From: Oscheius dolichura
Taxonomy: Eukaryota; Nematoda; Chromadorea; Rhabditida; Rhabditidae
Length of the DNA stretch: 64,000 bases
Direction: 5' to 3'
NCBI GenBank assembly: GCA_932521035.1
Contig: OW051495.1
Location: 9,238,001-9,302,000, forward strand
Every line of letters starts with the position of its first letter. The first letter of the stretch is position 1. The notes beneath the pieces are model-generated. The model saw only the letters and a list, made by a program, of their open reading frames with translations, was not told the DNA's origin and ran no database searches. Positions 11,450 through 22,000 of this stretch are shown in pieces. A program made the translations under genes and the position numbers.

Positions 11450-12479
11450 ATGGAGTTTCCTCTACTTTCTCTCAATCCCAGCCTTCTGGAAAAAGTCATC
11501 AATAAGGTCTGATTTTCTCTATTTCATTTTTAATCCGGGTAACATATTTCAGACCAAAGAAAAGAGTTATTTCCGTCTACAACAGACGTGCCACGGTGTG
11601 AACGAGTTCATTCGAAGTAGAAAGAACATCTCTGTCCACATCTATTGGTTGTTGCTATTCCAATGGGAAAAAAACGAGGCCTCGCATATATTCTGCGGCG
11701 GTCGGACTTTAGACCGGATGGTCGAGATTGAGGATGACGCACTGTATGGAACTAGATTCAGAAGTCTTGAGTATTCATTAGAATCATTAGAAGATTTCAA
11801 ATTCGACACTCTTTGTGAAATTCTGAAGAAATATCGGACAACCGCTAGCGCCGCGGCCATGCATCGGACACAGCTGAGTAAGGATCAACTCGTGACCATT
11901 TTGAATATTTTAAAACCCGTGTGGATTAGTTTGAACAGTCGGGGAAGCAACCGATATGAAGCCCTTCTTCAATCAAAGATTCTGGTTGGTTTCCTTTTAT
12001 CTTCTCCTTTAATTTAACTTTTAGACCGAGGTATACGTAGACATGGAGTTTGACGAAGCAGCCGTAGCACACTTCATTTCCACTTGTTCCAAGGCAATAA
12101 TCACGTGCAGTGCTCAGCAGGCGGAACACTTCGAATGGCTCCGATCAGTCCTTCTGGTAAGAAAGGGAGTAAAAGTATTTATTTTGAGATTCAGATGTTA
12201 TTCTACAAGCCTTGTCCAAATCTCCACACACTTTCATTCAATATAGAAGGATCGGAACCGATTTTACCATCCAAAGAAGAGGTTGTAGAGCAGTTAGATG
12301 GCTTCAAGGTAAAGAAGGCATATGAACATGCGGAGAACCTATCGGCTGTCCTTCAACTGCCTCCACATTTTCCACATCCTGCCTTCTGTAGTGTCTCTTT
12401 CGATTTATATAACGTATCTTCTGCTATGGGTGGTAACAAACGGGAAAGTGTCACTTTCTACCGGAACCCTCCTTGGTGA
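11450..12479 (+). CDS. F-box-like family protein (copy E)
   Basis: Exons 11450-11506, 11553-11984, 12025-12156 and 12195-12479 join in phase to 301 residues. Exon 1 is MEFPLLSLNPSLLEKVINK; exon 2 opens with TKEKSYFRLQQTC and continues to FIRSRKNISV. As in copies B and C, the intron after YGTR is absent. The core shows QLVTILNILKPVWI and SNRYEALLQSK. The final exon holds PCPNLHTLSF, an acidic stretch and the LPPHFPHPAFC tail motif. All splice sites are GT-AG and introns are 38-46 nt. An AATAAA follows at about 12514. Likely an F-box-type adaptor. Confidence 0.78.
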
Positions 12480-12703
12480 TTGAACAGCCTTTTTTGTTTC
12501 TCTGGTGTATCACAAATAAAGCTTTGCCATCATTACTGCTGTAAGGCCTTCTGTTAATCTGTTGAAATCTGAGAATGTGCAAAATTGGACGACGGGGGCC
12601 AACACTCATCCTAAAAATTACCCCTTGTTGACTGGACTGCATGGTATCAGAATTTATTCGTGGTGACTATACATTGTGTATTTGTGGCTTTTATCTCTTT
12701 TAG

Positions 12704-12883
12704 CGTTCCAAAGCGAGAAAACTGGCCGAAGGAGACATTGACCGATGGACGAGACGGACCGTGGAATGGAGACCATGGGAAAGAGGAAGGACACGAGGAC
12801 GCCCGAAAGCGAGATGGGCCAACAATTTTGTCGAATTTGCGGGCCCGAACTGGATTCGAACCGCTACGAACCACGACCAGTGA
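12704..12883 (+). mobile_element. 3' fragment of a non-LTR retrotransposon (LINE) ORF
   Basis: After a TTTTAG acceptor-like site the frame reads RSKARKLAEGDIDRW, then RTVEWRPWERGRTRGRPKAR, then W and FAGPNWIR, and stops at 12881. The WTRR..EW.P..R.RGRP..RW...F...W motif is the typical C-terminal tail of nematode LINE reverse transcriptases. No reverse transcriptase core is present upstream, so this is a 5'-truncated insertion or a small captured exon. Confidence 0.6.
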
Positions 12884-12957
12884 AGAAGAAGCACGCTGCG
12901 ACATGTGCATACATTGATCTCACAATAAAAGTTGAAAGTTGAAAGTGTTCCAAAAAC

Positions 12958-15310
12958 TCATTTATTCTCATTCAACGGAGACATTCGTCCTTCCGGATTG
13001 GAGGGAGAGGGGAAGAGACGGCTAGGCGGGGGCAGGGGTGAAGGGCCGGACGGGTTGAGAGGGAAGGAACTGAATGGAGGGGGGAAGAGAGTATTAGACG
13101 GGTAGAAGGAGCTGGGCGGGTAGAGGGGGAAGCGGCTGTACGGGGAGCAAGGACTGTACTGGAAGAATGGATTGGGCGGGTAGGGTGTGAAAGGACTGTA
13201 CGGGTACTGGGGTAAGGGATTGGACTGATAGAGAGGGAAGGAACTGGATGGGGAGAGGGAGAGGGGAACAGATGAGGAGAATGGATTGGACGGGGAGATG
13301 AAACTGGATGGGGATGGTCTTACCACAGTTGGCGAAGCCGACACCCCTTGCAGAGGGTTCGATACGGCTGGTGGGGGGAAGTGGCTGTACGGGGAGAAGG
13401 GACTGTACTGGCAGAATGGATTGGGCGGGTAGGGTGTGAAAGGACTGTACGGGTACTGGGGTAAGGGATTGGACTGATAGAGAGGGAAGGAACTGGATGG
13501 GGAGAGGGAGAGGGGAACAGATGAGGAGAATGGATTGGACGGGGAGATGAAACTGGATGGGGATGGTCTTACCACAGTTGGCGAAGCCGACACCCCTTGC
13601 AGAGGGTTCGATACGGCTGGTGGGGGGAAGTGGCTGTACGGGGAGAAGGGACTGTACTGGCAGAATGGATTGGGCGGGTAGGGTGTGAAAGGACTGTACG
13701 GGTACTGGGGTAAGGGATTGGACTGATAGAGAGGGAAGGAACTGGATGGGGAGAGGGAGAGGGGAACAGATGAGGAGAATGGATTGGACGGGGAGATGAA
13801 ACTGGATGGGGATGGTCTTACCACAGTTGGCGAAGCCGACACCCCTTGCAGAGGGTTCGATACGGCTGGTGGGGGGAAGTGGCTGTACGGGGAGAAGGGA
13901 CTGTACTGGCAGAATGGATTGGGCGGGTAGGGTGTGAAAGGACTGTACGGGTACTGGGGTAAGGGATTGGACTGATAGAGAGGGAAGGAACTGGATGGGG
14001 AGAGGGAGAGGGGAACAGATGAGGAGAATGGATTGGACGGGGAGATGAAACTGGATGGGGATGGTCTTACCACAGTTGGCGAAGCCGACGTCCCTTGCAG
14101 AGGGTTCGAAACGGCTGGTGTTTCTTCTATCATCGTCATCGACAGGGTGTAATTATTCATCCCGGGAATGATCCCCTCTTCGGAATAGTCATAGTCGTTG
14201 TAGATGTCGCAAGAAATGCGATGTCTCGGGGAGACTCCTTCTGGCATATCTATCGAAGCGTACACGTTTGTAACCATGCCGTCGTGGTCGGACTTCTTTA
14301 TGTTCATCGCCACATCTAACCCACGAAGTGTGTTCTCTATGTCTGCTTTAAAAGAATATATTCCACCTGCCCAACTCCCGCTATAGTTAAAATACTGCAG
14401 ATTTGGAAACTGTTGAGTACATAGAATCTGAAAAGATAGGGAAGATATTTTTAGTCATTTCTTATTACCCGCAATAGCGAATAATACGCTTGGGTATTGT
14501 CAGTTGTTCCATCTAATACATAGATTTCTACCTGTTGGAAAGAGGAGAGAAGCCTGTTTGCTATTGGAGCTACCGCGTCTGGATTCCATTCGCGCAGTTC
14601 GACACGTTTCTAAACATCAAACATAGACACCTACAAAAACATTAAACGAACCAGAGTCTTCACTTGGAAAATGGCCTCGAATGCGTTTGATACCTGGTTG
14701 CCCTGATTAAATCTAATGTAGTAATGGTCAACTTTTTCAGGTTTTAGAATGTTGAGTAAAACCACACACTGTTCCTTTGCCCACATGTTCATGTCGCCAT
14801 AAATCTGGACTGATTGACATGTAATTGAATACTTCTTCAAATAGCCACATATTGCATCAAATCCCTCACTGTCAACTAAAATATTGGATGAAATATTTAG
14901 ATAAAAAATGGACCTGGCAACACAAAACGATTCAATCGAGTCCCATACAGAGCTTCCATATCAAGGTAGTTCGAATGATATGTCACGCAACGTAGCCGAC
15001 CTTCGTCAAACTCTAGATCTGCATACATACGGCCAGCAGAAACCGAGATGTTGTGGCTGCTTCGAATGAACTCGTGCATGTCCCGGCATGTTTGCTGCAG
15101 AGGGAGGTAACTGGCCATAGTAAACTGTAATCCTTTGTTAGGGTGAATAGAAAAAAGGGGAGATACCTTATTGATGACCTTCTCCAGAAGGATTGGATTA
15201 AGATGAAGGAGAGGGAAATTACCTTCTATTGGAAAGTAATCCAAAAGGGGAAAACGTTCAATTGAGAGACTCCATTGATGATTTAGATCAAAGAGAGAAA
15301 AAGTAGCCAT
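12958..15310 (-). CDS. F-box-like family protein with repeated Pro/Ser tail
   Basis: Five minus-strand exons (15310-15167, 15124-14914, 14875-14652, 14609-14469, 14427-12958) join in phase to 729 residues, more than twice the usual 300. Residues 1-48 are the longer first exon (HLNPILLEKVINK), followed by LPLQQTCRDMHEFIRSSHNI, YGTRL, SITC, ILKPEKV and the exon 5 start FPNLQYFNY. From about residue 345 the protein is a Pro/Ser/Tyr/Phe-rich tail. It contains four nearly identical 83-residue units (249 bp each, registers at about 13321, 13570, 13819 and 14068), each with SNPLQG, PSPSSF, SNPFSSS and QYPYSPFTPYPPNPF. The tail is in frame with a normal family body, replacing the usual HFPPG end. It could be a disordered interaction or condensate-forming segment; that is inference. 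Confidence 0.75.
13086..14115 (-). repeat. Tandem 249-bp coding repeats (4 units)
   Basis: The phrase taccacagttggcgaagccg recurs at 13321, 13570, 13819 and 14068, an exact 249-bp period. Units are nearly base-identical, including third positions, so expansion or homogenisation is recent. The period is a multiple of three and stays in the reading frame of the Pro/Ser tail. Confidence 0.9.
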
Positions 15311-16302
15311 TGAGCAAAAGAATATGGGAGTATTCCTCTGAAAATAGAATCCTTATCAGTGAAAATATGCGCAGCTGATGAGAAGGGTCAGTAAATGAAG
15401 AAGTAAACAAAGAAGGAATGATTATAAATAGGAAAGAAATCTCAATGAGAATGGTTGTTTATATAGGGGGAAGACAGAAGCATTTCACAACATTGGGCAA
15501 CCCAATCAATTTATCACTGTGCAGGATCGGGAACATTTCTCACCAGGGCAGCCGGCTGTCAATCATCAAAAAAGGGGGGTATTGCCCTTGCTATCCAGTT
15601 GCTTGCCCGTAGAAGTCTAACAACAAGTGGTGACGATCTATTTGACAGTCAGTGAACGCGTGTGAACGGAATTTGGAAACAGGGATTACATTAGTTGATA
15701 TAATTTTCTTTTTTTCCATGGCTTTCTGCTCGTTTCTCATCCGCCATAGATCAATAACTACAATCAATGGGTCAGACCTAAGCTGTCTACCAGAGGTAGA
15801 GTTAGCCTCAGATGTTCACTATATAACCACAGTTCGATTCAAACCTAGTCTATTCATCTGAGAAAATAGAAATCTCGGGCAAAACCACCATTTAGCTTAG
15901 GTGAATTAATTAGAAGAGTTATATGAAAAGGAAAAGCCCACCTATTCGCCCTATGTACGCGAGAAAGCTTTTTAACTCTCAGGAGATCATGTTGCAAGAC
16001 AGAACCAGGGAACACGCGTTGACATTCTTCCCTGTATGCGATACTCCAATTTTTATGTTTGTAATACTTATTTCTATTGTATGAGCAAGAAATGCAGCAT
16101 ATTAACATATCGGGCAATTTGATGAGCACTTTTGAAAGCTACGCGAAGAAAGCCATGTGCTACAACACCTCCTGCATTACGCTTCTATCCAACGCCCAAA
16201 ATATAACAGAAGAAGACAGAAGTAGGCCCTAAACCGACAATATACTCACCACGATAGGAATTTTATCTGTAAATGACGAAAATCTGAGAGGGGCGTAGTC
16301 CC
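15311..16302. other. Intergenic stretch, no gene supported
   Basis: Short open frames on both strands lack family motifs or splice consistency. I see no RNA gene. It ends at the small tandem repeat beginning near 16300. Confidence 0.4.
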
Positions 16303-16392
16303 CGGACTTTCAGTCGCCCCCCGCGGACTTTCAGTCACCCCTTGCTGACTTTCAGTCGCCCCTCTCAGATTTTGACTTTCAGTCGGGCGTCC
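16303..16392 (+). repeat. Short tandem repeat with core GACTTTCAGTC
   Basis: Four copies of GACTTTCAGTC, each followed by a C-rich segment (CGCCCC, ACCCC, CGCCCC, GGGCG), spaced about 21-27 bp. It lies in non-coding sequence upstream of F-box-like copy F. On the minus strand it gives an open frame with repeated TESP-like residues, but there is no other support for coding. Confidence 0.7.
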
Positions 16393-16654
16393 GTTTTTTT
16401 TTATAAAAGCAGTCCAATAAAAGACAACGTTCAACTGTTTGTCGACATATCGAAATGTGGGGTTATACTCAATTTCTCAATATGTCAAGCAATTTTTCAA
16501 CAAACGCGAGTTGCAAGCCATTGCGTACACAAGATATTACGTACACAGATAAGACTGTCCAACATTTTCTTCACTTTTTCATTTTCCTTTTCACCTTTTC
16601 TCATTTATGATTTTACTTTTAGCAGGAGCTATAAAATTGTTTCTTTTCATCAGA

Positions 16655-17744
16655 ATGACGGGGTTTCCGCTGCTTTCTCTTAATCCCACCTTTCTGGAAA
16701 GGGTCGTTAATAAGGTTTGCTATTTTCTCTTTTATTTTCGTTTAAGAAAACATTTCAGCTCGGCGGACGAATCCACTCAACAGACAAGAGTTATTTCCGT
16801 CTTCAACGAACGTGTCGAAGGGTGAATGCTTTCATTCGAAGCAGCCGGAACATCTGCGTCTCCATATTCTGGATGTTTTCTTCGAGCTGGGACGATGACA
16901 AATCATGTTGTTACCTCCGACACAACGAGATCTCACAGATCTCTGTAGAGGCACTCTATGGATGCCGTGTGCTCTCAATAGATCCCGGTCAGATTTTCTA
17001 CTTTCTCTATTCTATAGAAGTCTATTGCAGACTACACGGGTGGAAATACCGTAGATGAGGTCGCGAAGATTTGGGACGCTTTGAAGAGGAACCGAATAAC
17101 GTGTGAAGGGTTACATCTGCCTTCGGTGGTTCCCTGGAGCAAGGAACAATGTCTCACTCTGATAAACGCTGTAAAACCAATAGATGTCATTATGAAAAGT
17201 TCAGGATCCAATAGATTTGAGGCCCTTCTCCAGACAACGATTTCCTTGGTAGGTTCTAGGGGTTAATAATTTTATTCTTTTTATTTTTTTAGAAAGAAGT
17301 AACAATAACCCTGACTCTGGATGATGTGGCCATTGTGGCCCCTCAGCTCCTTCCTAAATTGCAACGAATGATGATATATTTGGAAGACAGCGATGAACCC
17401 CCTGCCGCATGGCGATCCCACTGTGATGTGTTCCGAACCGTACTCCAGGTAAGAATCCAAACAATATTCTAGTTTTATTTTTACAGACCCTCTTTTCTGG
17501 ACCTTACCCAAATCTACGTCGCTTCTGCGTCAGTATGCTTTGGGGATGGTTACCTACAGTAGAGGAATTGGAGAGAGAGTTCGACGGCTACGAATTGACA
17601 GTTGGACATAGAGACAGCAAACGTATGGATTTTACGGTGCAGCCACCCGAGCATTTTCCTCCTGGATCTGTTTTCAACTTCCAGCTTCATGACGAAGATT
17701 TTGCTGTGTTTGAATACAATGTACCGCGAGAACAACCGGCATAA
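16655..17744 (+). CDS. F-box-like family protein (copy F)
   Basis: Exons 16655-16714, 16759-16987, 17031-17248, 17293-17448 and 17487-17744 join in phase to 306 residues, the full five-exon plan. Exon 1 is MTGFPLLSLNPTFLERVVNK; exon 2 has DKSYFRLQRTCRRVNAFI. Exon 3 carries NRITC, WSKEQCLTLINAVKP and SNRFEALLQT; exon 4 has LQRMMIYLEDSDEPP; exon 5 has PYPNLRRFCV, an ELEREFDGYEL segment and PPEHFPPGSVF. All introns are 38-44 nt with GT-AG ends. It has every family hallmark and is a good reference member. Confidence 0.8.
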
Positions 17745-17866
17745 GATTGATTTCAGACGTTTGAAAATAGCGCAACGCAATGTGAAGAGCGCAAATAGAA
17801 GCGGTTACTAGCAGCGTGGTGTTGCGAACAACGGTCACCCACAGATTCCAAAATGGCCATACGTGG

Positions 17867-18094
17867 TTAAAGGAACTGTCAGGGACCTTATTTGGTTACG
17901 GTAGGTCGAGATTTCACGAACTCATAATATTTTTACGGAATATGCCACCATAGACGTTCAGAAAATATCAAAAAACGAAAAAAAAATACAGAAATTCGTG
18001 TTCTGCCAATGCGCGCCAAAGATGGAGGACGCTAGTTAGTTCTGTCGCTTCGGGACCCGCTACCGGAAAAAAAGGTCCCTGACAGTCCCTTTAA
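17867..18094. mobile_element. MITE with TTAA ends (piggyBac-like)
   Basis: Begins TTAA-AGGAACTGTCAGGGACC and ends GGTCCCTGACAGTCCCT-TTAA, so the terminal inverted repeats match over about 18 bp with one mismatch and both ends abut TTAA. Length is 228 bp including the TTAA copies; there is no coding capacity. TTAA duplication is characteristic of the piggyBac superfamily. The right end lies next to a truncated F-box-like pseudogene. Confidence 0.8.
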
Positions 18095-18125
18095 TAAAAA
18101 GTGCATAGAAAACAATCTAACTGAC

Positions 18126-18428
18126 CAGCTATTTCCATTTCCCATATCCTAGTTCCATAAAGACTTCGAACATCGATCCTTGTATAAGTAACTAGTGAAG
18201 TTAATAGAAACGACGATAGCTCCAGCGACACCAAAAAATTCGGCCCTAAATGAACCGACATGTTCGGGCAACTTCGAATAAAGTCTTTCACAATGTGACA
18301 GGTTTGCTGCAAACGGAGATATCCCGACACTAAAAACAATGTTTAAAAGATTTAAAATTGAAAAAAACTTTTGTGATTACTTTTTCCAAATTGTTTGGAT
18401 TCAACTTCAAGATGGGAATGGTTTCCAT
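18126..18428 (-). pseudogene. Truncated F-box-like copy (exons 1-2 only)
   Basis: Exon 1 (18428-18369) reads METIPILKLNPNNLEKVITK and has a GT donor; exon 2 (18329-18126) reads SGYLRLQQTCHIVKDFIRSC to YGTRIWEMEIAG and has a GTCAGT donor. The intron leaves exon 2 one base out of phase, and exons 3-5 are absent: beyond 18126 lies the MITE at 17867-18094. A broken copy, possibly truncated by a rearrangement at the insertion. Confidence 0.65.
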
Positions 18429-18631
18429 TCCAGAAGGAGCAGAAGAAATGCTGGGCAGCGCAACGCGGACCGTTTATTTACGTTGACAGGGAGAAGATTT
18501 TTGGTGTAACAGCAGGCCGGTCTGTATTTCAGTCTTGTGAACGTTTTGACTATGCAAGAAGGTCAACCTCTATCAAATAGCCTTTCCTAACGATCAGCTG
18601 TCTTGCCACCGAGCGCGACTCAACAGCTCTC

Positions 18632-18750
18632 GGTTACGGCCATACCACGTTGAAAATACGCCATCCCGTCCGATCTGGCAAGTCAAGCAACGTTGGGCCC
18701 GGTTAGTACTTGGATCGGAGACGGCTTGGGAATCCCGGGTGTCGTAACCT
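18632..18750 (+). rRNA. 5S ribosomal RNA, copy 1
   Basis: A 119-nt sequence with the canonical eukaryotic 5S core (CATCCCGTCCGATCTGGCAA, AGTACTTGGATCGGAGACGG), close to the Caenorhabditis 5S. GGTTAC at the 5' end pairs with GTAACC at the 3' end. A T run follows, serving as a Pol III terminator. About 37 bp upstream are conserved with the other two copies. Loop bases look intact, so it is probably functional. Confidence 0.92.
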
Positions 18751-19076
18751 TTTCCCCCTTTTTTTTGATTTTATTTTTCTAAATTTACGGTTGTTTTTCA
18801 ATATCGCTTCCTATTTTTTGACATGACACACTCCTCACGTTACTCGCATTCGATGAAATCCCTTTTCAAAGTGAAGAGCGATATTTAATAAAAGTTTATG
18901 AGGTTTATATTTGGCAGGTTACCAAATAAGACATCTATTTATGAGAAAGTCACGGCCAGCCTTGGAGAATTCCGGTCATTTATGGACAGGAATAATAAAG
19001 AAGGGGATTAAACAAAATAGGTTAAAATAGCGGGTTAATAAGCAAAAAACGAATAAGGCAGGATACATACAACCAA
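18751..19076. other. Spacer between 5S copy 1 and the helicase gene
   Basis: AT-rich sequence. It should contain the 3' untranslated region of the minus-strand helicase. No spliced-leader RNA sequence typical of 5S/SL1 units is visible. Confidence 0.5.
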
Positions 19077-22000
19077 TCAATCAAATTCAATCAAATCTCC
19101 TTCTGAGAGAGCAGGCTCCGTGTCCTTGGGTGCTGAAGGGGCAGAACCGGACCATGCTCCAGGAACGGCAAGACTAGGGGCAGTTCCAGCCAGAGTAGCG
19201 GGGCACACAGCGGATCCCATGAAAGCGGCCACCGTTTGCGACTGAAAATTATCGATTGTCTACTGTTTAAAGGCTTTGCTAGTTTGCTGGACAAAAAGAA
19301 AGAAAAAAATAAAGAAGGAAAGATGTACCTGTCTAGTCTTTTTGGGGACGCGGCGCTTCTTCTCTGGAGCCGTTGTTCCGGCATTTTCATTCACCAGGGG
19401 CATCTCAATATTTTCTTTCTTCGCTTCCAGTTCGACGGGATCTGTCTCTTCTTTCGACTTCTTCGCGACAACTTCCAGATTGATCAGCTGCTCTTCGAGG
19501 GCTTCCATCTGAACAGTTCCATTTCCCGAGAGCAGCTGTTCTTCGAGCAGTGCTACGGCAGCAGCGTCCATCTCGTGGAGACTGTCCCCGACGACATCGG
19601 GCTCCTTCTCCTCCATAACTTCGGCTGGAACGTCTGCTGCTTCCATGCTATCGTCTGGGAGATTTGGGAGGTCCTCTGTCGCAGGAGCTGCTGCTCCACT
19701 CTCCTCCACTGCAGAAGACTTGGTCTTCTTCTTCAACATCTTCTTTTCTCTCTTTTCCTTCTTCTCCTTCCTTTCTGCAATCTTCGCAGCCTTAGCCTCC
19801 TTGGCCTCTTTCCGGGCTTTCTTTTTCTCCTTCTCTAGCTCATTCAGGGTCTTGTTGATGGTCCGGCGAAGTTGGAGCGCATCAACTTCCTTCATCTTCT
19901 GCATAGACGGTCCCATCTGGAAAAGAGGAGTATATTGGGAAAATCCTCGCAGGTCCCATTAAACCCCCCGGGTAAAAACTCACGAAACCGTCCTGAGAGA
20001 CAAGCGTGCCCATGATCTTGGCATAGAACCTGGATCTGGCCAGCAAGACCAAGTCGCCGAACACGTAGAGCGCGTGTTGAGCCCTGCTGAGGGCGACAGT
20101 GGCACGCTGGGGCTCAGCGATAAATTGGAGCTTCGCCTCTGCTCTCTAAAATATTAACATTGATAGAAATAAACAGATAATTGGTTACCTCGCCGCCGCC
20201 GCCAGATTTCGTCGTGCACAGTATCACGATCTTTGACTCTTTGCCCTGGAAACTGTCGACGGTCTCAACGCGGACCATGGACTTCCATGCAATGAGCTTT
20301 TTGGCTGAAAATATCGCGGTAATAACATTTAGAATAGCCTACTGGAAAGCAAGTCCTCCAGCTTGATCTTCTGTTGTCGGTGGAACACCAGAACGACAAT
20401 ATCGCTTTCTTCCACGCCAAACATAGTCTATAAAAATTATTGCGTTTTTAAATCGAAAAAACAGCACTCACCACCAAATCAATAATGAAGTCGGATACGA
20501 CGGTGGCCTCCAGTGTATTCGAGCATTTCTCTTCTTTTCCTTGGACATGGAAGAAGACGACAGGACTGCCGTCCTTGGCGGCTGGGAGGCCTCTCTGCGC
20601 GGCCAGGTTCCTTTGCTCGGCTGTGACACGGGGCTTCATCATATCCCCGTAAATCGGGATCAGGACTTTCTCACTGATCAATGGGTGGCAACTGGAAGAA
20701 ATTGGTTTTAAAGAAAATAGCGGAATTAATAGTACCGATAGAGCCCGTTAAGGTTCTTCTTGATGGTGGATGGCAGCTTATACATCCGAGTCAATTCGCC
20801 CTCTGTCTTGAACTCATGAACATCTGATCCTTGTCCGATTCTGGAGTGAGGCCCCAGTTGATAGCTGTCTCCTGAAAACGGTTGAATTTGTATACATTTA
20901 TGGACTGTTCAAGCCATAAAAGGCTTCTTCTAACTCTATACTAACTCACCGAGGAGGGTGATATGTGTCAGCTCGGGGAGCCGACAGTAGAGGGCGAGGG
21001 CCTCGGTAGGCGACAGCTGGGCCGCCTCATCGAGGATGATCCTCTTTATGGCTTTGTCTCGATAGCCTTCGGAACCACGGACCACACCACTGGCGAACTT
21101 GTCTCCTCCTCGAATAAGTAGCTCTACCGTAGTAGCATAGACCTGAAAAGTTAGAAGGATGTGAGGTATAACGAGGAAACACTCACATTCATCTCGTAGT
21201 GGGCGATGAAGGTGTTCTTCAGAGCTTTTTCCGAGTCCAGCATTCTTCCATGAGAATTGGCTTGAACTGTCAGCTTGTCAAATTTTGTCTGAAGCATATC
21301 TGTTTCAATTTTCAATCAAACGAACATTTTCGTATTTTTTGACACTGTTGTCGTATGACGTTCTCGCATTGAACACGGGTTGATGGGTCCCTTGATCCAA
21401 GTGTTGGTCGCAGTTTTGAGCCATCCTGGAAAAGACAAATGGCCATGTATTCCGAATGAGCTATCTTACTTTTTGAGTGATATAGCACCGGACTTTTCGT
21501 TGATATCGTACTCTGCCTTGACCGAATAATTACGGACGATGTGTATATCCGAGAAGTTATCCTTGACGGCGTCGGCTGCGTTCGTCACGGCGGCGTTTGT
21601 AGTCCCGGAAATACAAACTCCGCCCTTCACTTTCAGGTCATTACTAAAATATTTTGTATTAAATATAGAAGTGGAAGTTAACTTACAGGTATGCCACGAG
21701 GGCGGAGGTTGTGTGAGTCTTTCCACAGCCGGGCGGGGCTTGAGCACAGGTCCACCCCGGAATATGTGCCGAGGCCTTCATAAATGTCAGTTGGTGAGGG
21801 TCGAGAGGAGCTCCTAAAAAGTATGATATTACTGTAGCTGTATAAAAATGGGCAATGAATAAAATAAACTTAAAATTGAACCGCCTACCTTTGACAAAGA
21901 AAGGCGCGTCCATGTCGGGAATCTCGGCATTCTCGGCCTTTTCCGTCCAGCCGGCGAACTGGTGAAAGGTCTCCTCTCTTCGATAGAAGTCGATAAAGCC

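Noticed and set aside
12845-12870. Perfect B-box-like GGTTCGAATCC on the minus strand, suggesting a tRNA
   Set aside because: No A box at a suitable distance and no pairing acceptor stem; the bases are part of the LINE tail frame.
18400-18750. Possible SL1 RNA linked to 5S as in Caenorhabditis
   Set aside because: No GGTTTAATTACCCAAG-like spliced-leader sequence or Sm site is visible near any of the three 5S genes.
19236-19962. Plus-strand frames opposite the helicase tail
   Set aside because: Antisense shadows of the Lys/Glu-rich coiled-coil exon, which lies in an in-phase 20-exon gene.
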